A stretch of 64,000 bases of DNA from Planctomycetota bacterium (GTDB taxonomy: Bacteria; Planctomycetota; Planctomycetia; Pirellulales; Thermoguttaceae), in NCBI GenBank assembly GCA_030612765.1, contig JAUWNG010000004.1, positions 1 to 64,000 on the forward strand. Direction: 5' to 3'. Below the pieces are notes generated by a model that worked only from the letters and a program-made list of their open reading frames with translations, was not told the origin of the DNA and searched no databases. A program made the translations under genes and the position numbers. This document shows positions 1 to 8,800 of this stretch, one piece after another; the stretch's first letter is position 1; each line of letters begins with the position of its first letter.

Positions 1-59
1 GGGCGGGGGCGTGGGGGGGGGGTGCAGGGGGGTGTCACTAGGTTGGGCGGGTTCCCGGC

Positions 60-446
60 CTATTTATGGCGAGTCGGGTGGGGGTTTTGGGGGTGCGGGG
101 TTCGGGGTTCGGGATTTGGAATCTCTCTCTGCTGGCGCGGCGGTTGAACTGCCGCACCAAGAGTGAGGGATCCCGATTCCTGAACCTCGAATCCAGAATC
201 CCGGACCCCGAACCCCGCTTCTCCGTCAATGGCCGGTGAACCGGCCATCCCTCGTCGCTGGTCCCCCGCCCCTCGCTCCTCCGCACAGGCATGAACGTGC
301 ATGTAGAGGATGTACATTCGCCGCAATCGGCCGTCGCCGAGCACCAACTCTTCGAGCCGGGCAGCCCGATCGGCCGTCATCGTGCCCTCGCATTGGGCAC
401 CGGCCAACTCGTAAAGTTCACTGTGATAGTCGGGTGCAACCGTCAT
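60..446 (-). pseudogene. FecR/anti-sigma-like N-terminal fragment, truncated inside a low-complexity insertion
   Basis: N-term MTVAPDYHSELYELAGAQCEGTMTADRAARLEELVLGDGRLRRMYILYMHVHAC resembles the N-terminus of planctomycete FecR-like proteins and lies just downstream of an ECF sigma gene; after GMAGSPAID the frame runs into low-complexity sequence and stops at 60. Confidence 0.55.
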
Positions 447-486
447 TTACGACACTCCGCCGCTCGCTCTCGTTTTTCCTGTTTCT

Positions 487-1026
487 CTACATTCGTTCTC
501 GATCCGCCCTGTCCATCGCCTGCTCGACGCACTCCGCCAGCGTCCGTCGAATACGATTGATGGCGTTGTAGACCGTCGAAATCGGGCGTCCCAATTGCTC
601 GGCTATGTTCTTCGCCGACAGGTCCGAATGGTATCGCAAGTCGAATAACTCGTGGTCGGCCGGCGGAAGTTTGTCCATGCAGAGTTTGAGCAGTTCCTGT
701 AGGTCGCCCAGCCGATCGGATTCCGCTATGGTGTCGGCGCCCACCGCGTCGACGAACTTATCGCTGAACTGGAGCACATCCCGTTTCTGCCGTTGCCGGA
801 AGTACATCACCTGAAAGCGGGCAACTTGCAAAGCCCAGGCCGAAAAGTTCGAGCCGGGCAGAAATTCGTCGAACTTGCGCCACAGCACCGACGCCGTCTC
901 TTGCAGCAGGTCTTCGGCATCGGCGCGATGCACGACCAGCGAGCGGATGAAGCCGTATATCCGCGACTGATGCTGCACGAACAACCGGCCGAAATCGTGT
1001 TCGTCGGATGGTGGCTGCGCCGACAT
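487..1026 (-). CDS. ECF sigma-70 family RNA polymerase sigma factor
   Basis: Region 2 (HRADAEDLLQETASVLWRKFDEF) and region 4 (LPPADHELFDLRYHSDLSAKNIAEQLGRPISTVYNAINRIRRTLAECV) motifs in translation. Confidence 0.92.
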   Translation of the reverse strand: MSAQPPSDEHDFGRLFVQHQSRIYGFIRSLVVHRADAEDLLQETASVLWRKFDEFLPGSNFSAWALQVARFQVMYFRQRQKRDVLQFSDKFVDAVGADTIAESDRLGDLQELLKLCMDKLPPADHELFDLRYHSDLSAKNIAEQLGRPISTVYNAINRIRRTLAECVEQAMDRADRERM

Positions 1027-1197
1027 GAAACCGCCTATCGAGAAGAGTTGCTCCGATATCTCCCAGTATACTTAGCCCCAGCAGGCCGCCTAGAAATGTG
1101 CGCCCATAGAGGAAATAGTGGATAGCGGCCGCAATTACCGCAAAAAATGGAAAAACGGCGGAAATTGACGAAACGCGTGCCAAACCGGGGGAGGGGG

Positions 1198-1256
1198 GAC
1201 TATTCCCCGGCAGGTGAGCGATGCTCCGGCAGGCAATTCTTCCAAAAAATAGTTCT
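1198..1256. repeat. Short palindromic element, copy 1 (GGACTATT...CGGCAGG-TGAGCGATGCTC-CGGCAGG...AAATAGTTC)
   Basis: Near-identical to 4896-4954; hairpin GAGC-GAT-GCTC between direct CGGCAGG repeats; outer inverted repeat. Confidence 0.75.
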
Positions 1257-1363
1257 GACACATTTTCTTTGCAATTTTCCTCGACAAGCGAACTTGGGGG
1301 GCTTATAATGATCGCGTAATTTTAACTTCCAGCAGAGACTAACCGAACGTAAAGGAGCCGGAG

Positions 1364-2374
1364 ATGAAAGGGATCGGATTTGTTCATTTGGCAGTCGTCG
1401 CGGTATTGCTATTGCCCTTTGCCGCGCCGGCATATTCCGGCACGATTCGAGACGACAGGAGCGACTCGCTGTACCTCAACTTAGGCGCCGCGCCCACGTA
1501 TACCAGCGTCGGCCGCGTGGACGGCGCGACCCGTAGGTATAACTTCCTGGCCAGTGGAACCCTGATCGCTCCGGATTGGGTGCTGACAGCCGCACACGTG
1601 GTCAAGGACGCTACTTCGCTTAAGTTCACGGTAGGAGGCACCACGTATACAGGGACGAGTTGGGTAGCGCATAAGGAGTTCAAGAATCGCCGCCTGGGCG
1701 CCGGCTACGACATCGGCTTGATCCACCTCGATACGCCCGTGGAAAATGTTGCTCCGGCGACCCGCTACACGGGTTACGATGAACTAGGGAACGTCGCTAC
1801 CGCGGTGGGATTCGGCATGACCGGAACAGGTTTGACGGGGGCCGTCCTAGCGGCCGGCCAGAAGCGGGCAGGCCAGAACATGGTCGACAACTTCTACCCC
1901 ACCCTGGAAAGCATGCCGAACATAATCCTGATGGATTTCGACCAGCCCGGCGATCCTTACGAGAGTTCATTCGGTTCGGCATTACCGCTTGACCTCGAGT
2001 ACCTCTGCGCTCCCGGGGACAGCGGTGGCGGGTTGTTCGCCGACCTCGGTTTCGGCGAAGAACTGATTGGCGTTCATTCGTTCGGATGGGGTTTACTGGA
2101 CGGCGACCCCAATGCAGATTACGGCGACGCTTCCGGAGATACTCGCGTCAGCGTGTTCAACTCCTGGATCGACGGGGCCATAGACGGCCAAATCGTCGGC
2201 CCAGGCAACAGTGGCGGCAAGGGCAAGAAAAGCAGCCGGTCCAGTTTCGTTCTGGGTGACTACGAGTTCGGCTACATTAGAAATTCCTTAATCCCAGAAC
2301 CCTCCACCCTCACCCTGCTGACAATGGCCGCCTTGGGCATGTTGACCTGCATGTGGCGTCGCCGTCGCTCCTGA
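1364..2374 (+). CDS. Trypsin-like serine protease with C-terminal PEP-CTERM sorting signal
   Basis: Signal peptide; catalytic motifs VLTAAHVV, GYDIGLIHLD, GDSGGG; C-term IPEPSTLTLLTMAALGMLTCMWRRRRS. Confidence 0.93.
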   Translation: MKGIGFVHLAVVAVLLLPFAAPAYSGTIRDDRSDSLYLNLGAAPTYTSVGRVDGATRRYNFLASGTLIAPDWVLTAAHVVKDATSLKFTVGGTTYTGTSWVAHKEFKNRRLGAGYDIGLIHLDTPVENVAPATRYTGYDELGNVATAVGFGMTGTGLTGAVLAAGQKRAGQNMVDNFYPTLESMPNIILMDFDQPGDPYESSFGSALPLDLEYLCAPGDSGGGLFADLGFGEELIGVHSFGWGLLDGDPNADYGDASGDTRVSVFNSWIDGAIDGQIVGPGNSGGKGKKSSRSSFVLGDYEFGYIRNSLIPEPSTLTLLTMAALGMLTCMWRRRRS

Positions 2375-2473
2375 TCTTAGCACGGGCGGGTGGCACTGCC
2401 GAGCGAGGATTAATTAATTAAGATTAAGGGGTCGGGAGTCTTTGATGCGTCACAACTTAAGACTCCAGACCCT

Positions 2474-2669
2474 CGGTGGACGGATTAGGAAATCCGTCCT
2501 ACAACTCGCCAAATTGCGGCGTGCAAGCACGCCGGCTAAAACACTATGAAGCGGCTTTACGGCCAATCCCAGTCGTCCGCGTCATCGTCGTCGTCGAGCG
2601 AGGCAAAAACGTGGTCGAGGGCGTTCGTCTCGCTCGGCAGCCGTCTGACGCCCAGCGGTAGGGTCTCGG
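2474..2669 (-). pseudogene. Remnant duplicate of the 3' end plus 3' flank of the giant gene
   Basis: Minus-strand frame ETLPLGVRRLPSETNALDHVFASLDDDDDADDWDWP* and downstream hairpins closely match 5762-5964. Confidence 0.85.
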
Positions 2670-3047
2670 CATCCTCGACACCCTTTCCCGTTCTGGTTCA
2701 ACATCGTGATGCCCTGATGGCGTCCCGACATCAGATGGTTCTCGGATAGGATGCAGTCCGAGGCTGCAACTCGAAAAGCTGCTTCCTGATCGGCGATGAC
2801 GTGGAGCGTACAATGAAAGCACACCTTGCGTCGAAACAAGGGCGAAATGCTCCGCATCTTCGCCAGCAGTTAGTACCTCGAAGTCAGATCGTCGCAGCCC
2901 CAAACACTCGCGCAAACTCTGCCCCAGCAAGCAATACCGGCTGGGCAAGATATTACGGCCTTGGAATCCTCTGTAAAGGGAGTATGCCACGTTTCCGATT
3001 CCGACTATGTCTTATTGTGCGCGCCAAGTTCGTCTTGCGGAATTAGC

Positions 3048-4865
3048 ATGAAAACGCCCACCTTCCGACTGCCATCTGTTTGCCGAAACTGGAATCGTGT
3101 TCGCGGGGAGTCGATGTGGTTTGGACTCGCGCTGAACCCCGTTGTGTTGCTATTTCTGCTCTTCGCTTGCTCCGTCCTGGCGCCAGGTTCCGCCGCCGCG
3201 CTGGAACGCGACGAAATCAAAGTGGCCGACACGTCGAGCCCGCGGACCACCTTGAAGAGCTTCATTGATGGCTGCAACGAAATCTATGAACTCATACATG
3301 CAAAGAAATATCTCGATCAAACTGCACCGGAGCAGGACGAACTTGTTGCGCGGGTTCTGGATTGCATCGACACGAGCAAACTCCCGGCCTTCACTCGGGA
3401 GGAGCGCGCCGGAGAAACGGCCGTATGCCTTAAGGAAATATTGGATCGCGTCAGACTGCCGCCTTGGGATGAGATTCCCGGCACAGAAGAGATCGAAAAA
3501 GCCGGTGGATTCGAGAAGTTATCGCATTGGAGGATTCCGGGTACCCGAATCACGATCGCCCGCGTCGAAGAAGGATCTCGCCGGCACGAGTACCTTTTCT
3601 CCCCCGGAACCGTGGAACGCGCGATAAGGTACTTCCACCAAGTTCAGCCCAAGGAGTATCGTAAAGAGGGGGACGGGCCCGAGGTGTCCAAAAACTTCTA
3701 TCAGTGGTATTTTTCGGTGCCGGGCCATCCGGCGTTAGCGGCAATTGTATCACGGCTGCCGGAGTGGATGCAGCGAGGGCGAACGTGGGGGCTCGCAAAT
3801 TGGAAATGGCCTGGACTTTTCGTCACGCTGCTGATCACAATCGCTCTGATGGTGGTGGCGTACAAGCTTCAAGCATACTTCACCCGCCGATGGCGGGAAA
3901 AAGGGTTGGCAAGACACTGGCTGACACTCCTCTTCCCAATTGCCGCCATGCTGGTTCCTTTGGCCTTCGGGTACGTCACGCGATATTATCTGACAGTGCG
4001 GGGCACTCCACTTTATACCCTAACTTTTCTTTCCATGACGACAATGTTCTTTGCGGCGCTCGTTGTGGTTTTCGGAGTTAGCAGCAGGATCGCCGAAAGC
4101 ATCATTGCATCGCCGCAAATCAACCCTCACGGGCTCAATGCCCAGCTAATCCGCATCGTCTCCCAAACGCTTAGCATAGTCGCAGCGGCGATCCTGTTTG
4201 TTGCAGTGGGACAACATCTCGGCATCCCCATTGCGACACTCATAGCAGGCGCCGGTATCGGTGGCGTGGCACTCGCATTTGGGGCCCAAGACACGCTGAA
4301 GACTCTGTTTGGGACAGTAATGCTCATGGCCGATAAGCCGTTTCGCGTGGGTGAGCGAATCATCTTTGGCAAGTACGACGGCGTGGTCGAAGACATTGGC
4401 TTGCGCTCCACAAAGATTCGTCTGTTAACGGGGCATCAAGTCACCATCCCAAACGGGGAATTGGCCGGCACCGACATAGAGAATGTTGGACGCCGACCGC
4501 ACATTCGCAAGATTTCAGATATCCATATTCCGCTGGACACGCCACGAGAAAAGCTGGAGAAGGCAATTGCAATTATCCGAGCCGCACTCAATAGTCACGA
4601 AGGCATGGATCCGAAATTTCCGGCCAGAGTCTTCTTCACGGACTTCGTTCCTACGGCCTTCAACATTCGAGTGATTTACTGGTACAACCCGCCCAACTAC
4701 TGGGATTTCTTGGCGTTCAGCGAGAAGATCAATCTTGAGATCCTCCGCGCGTTTGAAGAACAAGGAATACAATTCTCGTTGCCCTTCAGGGTAGCCTATA
4801 CGTCCGTCGAAAATGAAGAGAAGCCAATCGAGGTAAGAATGGTCGATGGTCGAGGCACGTCGTGA
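3048..4865 (+). CDS. MscS-family mechanosensitive ion channel
   Basis: Multiple TM helices then LIAGAGIGGVALAFGAQDTLKTLFGTVMLMADKPFRVGERIIFGKYDGVVEDIGLRSTKIRLLTGHQVTIPNGEL, the MscS pore/beta-domain signature. Start could also be 3114. Confidence 0.93.
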   Translation: MKTPTFRLPSVCRNWNRVRGESMWFGLALNPVVLLFLLFACSVLAPGSAAALERDEIKVADTSSPRTTLKSFIDGCNEIYELIHAKKYLDQTAPEQDELVARVLDCIDTSKLPAFTREERAGETAVCLKEILDRVRLPPWDEIPGTEEIEKAGGFEKLSHWRIPGTRITIARVEEGSRRHEYLFSPGTVERAIRYFHQVQPKEYRKEGDGPEVSKNFYQWYFSVPGHPALAAIVSRLPEWMQRGRTWGLANWKWPGLFVTLLITIALMVVAYKLQAYFTRRWREKGLARHWLTLLFPIAAMLVPLAFGYVTRYYLTVRGTPLYTLTFLSMTTMFFAALVVVFGVSSRIAESIIASPQINPHGLNAQLIRIVSQTLSIVAAAILFVAVGQHLGIPIATLIAGAGIGGVALAFGAQDTLKTLFGTVMLMADKPFRVGERIIFGKYDGVVEDIGLRSTKIRLLTGHQVTIPNGELAGTDIENVGRRPHIRKISDIHIPLDTPREKLEKAIAIIRAALNSHEGMDPKFPARVFFTDFVPTAFNIRVIYWYNPPNYWDFLAFSEKINLEILRAFEEQGIQFSLPFRVAYTSVENEEKPIEVRMVDGRGTS

Positions 4866-4895
4866 GCCAAAAGCCAGGGGGTGAAAAAGGGGGCA

Positions 4896-4954
4896 GAACT
4901 ATTTTTCGGCAGGTGAGCGATGCTCCGGCAGGCAATTTTTCCAGGAAATAGTTC
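4896..4954. repeat. Short palindromic element, copy 2
   Basis: GAACTATTT...AAATAGTTC 9-bp inverted repeat; internal sequence as at 1198-1256. Confidence 0.75.
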
Positions 4955-4988
4955 CGACCTTTTTCTTCCCCTATGAAGAGGGACGTTG

Positions 4989-5702
4989 ATGCTGCGAAAT
5001 CTGGTTTATCTCGCCTTGTTGTTCAGCACCGTTTCATGCAGTCGAGGAAACGGTGGTCCAGATGCCGACGTGCCTTCTCGGCGGGATCAGTCTCAAGCAG
5101 GCCCGGGGACCGATGCCGATCGACCGCCCCCGCCGGAAACGTCTTGGACCGCGGAGTACGAGCAAATCAGTGCGGTGCTGGAACTCTCGGACCAGGAGAA
5201 GGCAAAACTGAAAGCTGCGTTCAAAGCCCGCGCTGAAGCCTTCACGCAATGGCGGACGGAGAAGGTCGCGAAGTTGGCTCAGTTTGAGCAGCAGATGAAA
5301 CGAGCCGCGAAAGACCGTGACCTGGCAGGCTTCAGGCGGGCCACGGCAAAGGCCGGGCCGCTGCGAAATGAACTCCGCAAGCTTCTTAAGACGCATCAGG
5401 CGAACATTCTGGAAGCACTGTCTCCCGAATATCGGCTTAAGTGGGAAGCGCACCAGGTGTCCGAGAGAATCCTGGACCTCATGCAGCCGTTGAATTTGTC
5501 CGACCGGCAAATCTCACAAGTGCGGACCGAAGCGCCCTCCACGGTCCGTGCGTCCGTCAACGAGCCCAATCCCAAGGCGGTAGCGTATCTGAAATTGGAA
5601 CGGACAGTTGAACTCAGCGTGTTGACGGCCGAGCAACGTCAGGCCTTTCAGGAGATCAAAAAGAAAAACCCGCTACGGTCGTTGAAGTGGTTGCTGCAAT
5701 GA
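4989..5702 (+). CDS. Hypothetical lipoprotein, coiled-coil rich
   Basis: MLRNLVYLALLFSTVSCSRG lipobox-like leader; helical Lys/Glu-rich body. Confidence 0.7.
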   Translation: MLRNLVYLALLFSTVSCSRGNGGPDADVPSRRDQSQAGPGTDADRPPPPETSWTAEYEQISAVLELSDQEKAKLKAAFKARAEAFTQWRTEKVAKLAQFEQQMKRAAKDRDLAGFRRATAKAGPLRNELRKLLKTHQANILEALSPEYRLKWEAHQVSERILDLMQPLNLSDRQISQVRTEAPSTVRASVNEPNPKAVAYLKLERTVELSVLTAEQRQAFQEIKKKNPLRSLKWLLQ

Positions 5703-5761
5703 ATGACAAAAATGGCATAGCCGCCGGAAAATCTTGCCACACACGACCCCTTTCGGTCCCC

Positions 5762-5825
5762 CGGTGGACGGATTAGGAAATCCGTCCTACAACTCGCCAA
5801 ATTGCGGCGTGCAAGCACGCCGGCC
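5762..5825. repeat. Double hairpin downstream of giant gene
   Basis: GGACGGATT-AGG-AAATCCGTCC and GGCGTGC-AA-GCACGCC; duplicated at 2474-2541. Confidence 0.75.
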
Positions 5826-5849
5826 AAACGGTGAAGCGGCTTACACGGC

Positions 5850-8800
5850 TTACAACCAATCCCAGTCGTCCGCGTCATCGTCGTCATCGTCGAGCGAGGC
5901 AAAGACGTGGTCGAGGACGTTCGTTTCGCTCGGCAGCCGTCTGACGCCCAGCGGCAGGGTCTCGAACATAAGCCCTTCGTCGGCGTGCTCGAAACCGAGC
6001 ACGTGTCCCATCTCGTGCATCACGGTCGTCAGCAGGTCGGCGCGGCCCTCGGCGGCGGTGTCCGACCGGGCCGATAGAACGTCGGAGGCAAGCCAGGCGA
6101 ACTCCTCGTCTTCGCCGGGCGTGGGGTCGACGAACCAGCCGTAGCCGGCCGCGTCGTCGTCGATCAGTATCTTGCCGTCGGTCGTCGCGCCCAGCAGTTT
6201 GCCCGGCAGATCGGTAACTTCGACGGAGACGCCGGCCAAGGCGGTCGCGGCCCGGGATCCGAACGTTTCTTCCAGCCGATACGCCGCTTCCGCCACGATG
6301 GAATAGATGTCCGCGTCCGTTACGGCGCTTGCCGGGCCATCCGGCGGCAGCGACGCCTCGACCGTCAGCGCGGCCAGGACTTGGAACGTGCCTTGGTTGA
6401 TGGAAGTCTGTCCGGCATAATCGGTTACCTGGATCATATATTCGTGGGTTTCCGCGGCCACCGGTCCAAAGACTCCGTAGCAGTAGCCGGCGGCGCTCGG
6501 ACCGCCGACCTGGGAGACGGTCTGGCCATCGACTTCCAACAACCGCGGGGCGACCCCATTGGGGCCGGTCACGGCCCAGGTGATGACCAACTCGTCGCTC
6601 GAATCCAATATGCCGTCGCCTCCCGGTTGCGCCTCGGCGACGACCACCTGTGAGATTACCGGCCCGGCGACGGTCGCCGCCGCCACGTCGAACGTGCCGT
6701 CGTACGTTTTGGTGACGCCGTTGGTGTCGGTCACTTCGATCGTGTAATCGTGGTTTCCCACGACCACCGGTCCGAAGACGCCATAGCAATAGCCGGCGGC
6801 GCTCGGGCCGCCAACATAGGAGGCGGCTTGACCGTCAACCTTTAACGAGCGTGAGGCGACTCCGTTGGGGCCGGTTACGGCCCAGGTGATGACCAGTTGG
6901 TCGTTTGAATCCAGTGTGCCGTCGCCGCCCAGTTGCGCTTCGGCGACGACCACCTGTGAGATCACCGGCCCGGCGGCGGTCGCCGCCGCCACGTCGAACG
7001 TACCGGACTCGGATTTGGAAACGCCGTTGGTGTCGGTGACTTCGATCGTGTAATCGTGGTTTCCCACGGCCACCGGTCCGAAGACGCCGTAGCAATAGCC
7101 GGCGGCGGACGGGCCACCGACCTGGGAGACGGTCTGGCCGTCGACCTCCAACGAGCGTGAGGCGACGCCGTTGGGGCCGGTTACGGCCCAGGTGATGACC
7201 AGTTGGTCGTTTGAATCCAGTGTGCCGTCGCCGCCCAGTTGCACCTCGGCGACGACCACCTGTGATATCACTGGCCCGGCGGGGGCGATATATGTATACG
7301 TTACGCTGTTGTCGCCGCTGGTGGATGCCTGATTGGGAGTGCCCAATGTGTTGTGAGCCATCCCGGCGGCGATTGAGGCGGTGACGGTGCCGCTGCCGGT
7401 CATGCCGGCGACCGACACGTCGTAGGTCGTTCCGTCCACGCCGACTGGCGTCACGGCGGTGACATACGCTCCCAGCGGGTCTCCGCCGATGGTGACGTCG
7501 GCGGCTGCGAAATCGGTCACCGCGGCGCCGAACACCACGCGGAAGACGATCGGCGAGGCCGAGGTTGGATCGACCTGACCGGGCGCCTCGTCGATCGTGA
7601 CCGTCAGCGGCGCCGCGGCGGGGGAGATGTATTTGGCGAGGAAAGCGTCCCGGCCGCCGGCGCTGTGCAACTGATAAACCGCCGCGCTGGGATCGAAGTC
7701 AACGGCGCCGTGGAAATAGCCGGTCGTGTAGACGGCCCCGGTGGCCGAGTAGACGGCCACGCCGCTCGCGCTGTCTTCACCGGTTCCTCCGGTGCGTTGT
7801 GCCCAGACGAAACCGCCGGCGGAGTTCAACTTGAGGACAAAGGCGTCTTTCTGTCCGGCGCTGGTCAGATTGTAGGTTCCCGCGCCGGGGTCAAAGTCGG
7901 CGATGCCGTAGAACCCGCCGGTTACGTAGACGCCGCCGGCGTTGTCCAGGGCGATGTCGCCGGCGAAGTCCCAACCGGTGCCGCCGAATCCGCCGGCCCA
8001 GACGAAATTGCCCGACGAGGTCAATTTAGAGGCGAAGAGCCGTCGGTATCCGGCGCTGTCGAGGTTATACGTTCCAGCGCCCGGATCGAAGTCGACCACA
8101 CCCTGGAAACCGCCGGTAAGATATACCGAGCCGTCGGAGGCGATGGCGACGTCGGCGCCGTATTCATCGTTGGCGCCGCCCATCCGCCTGGCCCATGCAA
8201 AGGCGCCGTCGGCGTTCAACTTTGAGAGGAACACGTCGCTGTCGCCGGCGCAGGAGAGCGCGAACTGGTTGGGTCCGGGGTCGAAATCGGCGACGCCCTC
8301 GAAGCTGCCGGTGGTATAGACGCTGTTGTCCGCGGCCACGGCGATTCCCATACCGTTGCTACTTCCCTGCGACCAACCCGTTCCGCCGACGCGCTTGGCC
8401 CAGACGAAGTTTCCGTCGTAGTCCAGTTTCGAGATAAAGACGTCCTTCGGTCCGATACTGGTGAGATTGTAGACGCCCTCGCCGGGATCGAAGTCGACGT
8501 TCGTACCGGTGATCGCAGTGACGAAGAATCCGGTGGAGTAAACGCTGCCGTCCGTTCCCACGGCGATGTCGTTGGCGACTTCCTCGTTGGCGCCGCCCAT
8601 TCCGCGTGCCCAAACGAGTCCGCCCGCGGAATCGAGCTTCATCACAAAGGCGTCCTTGTTGCCGGCGGCGGTGAGGTTATGGACGCCCGGGCCGGAGAGG
8701 AAATCGGCGGTTTGAGAGAAACTGCCGCTGACGCAAACGACATCGTCCGATCCGACGCTGACGCCGGTGGCTGCGTCGTCGCCTTCGCCTCCGATGGCGC

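Noticed and set aside
2544-2990. 148-aa minus-strand ORF
   Set aside because: Overlaps the giant-gene tail remnant in a different frame; no family resemblance I can defend.
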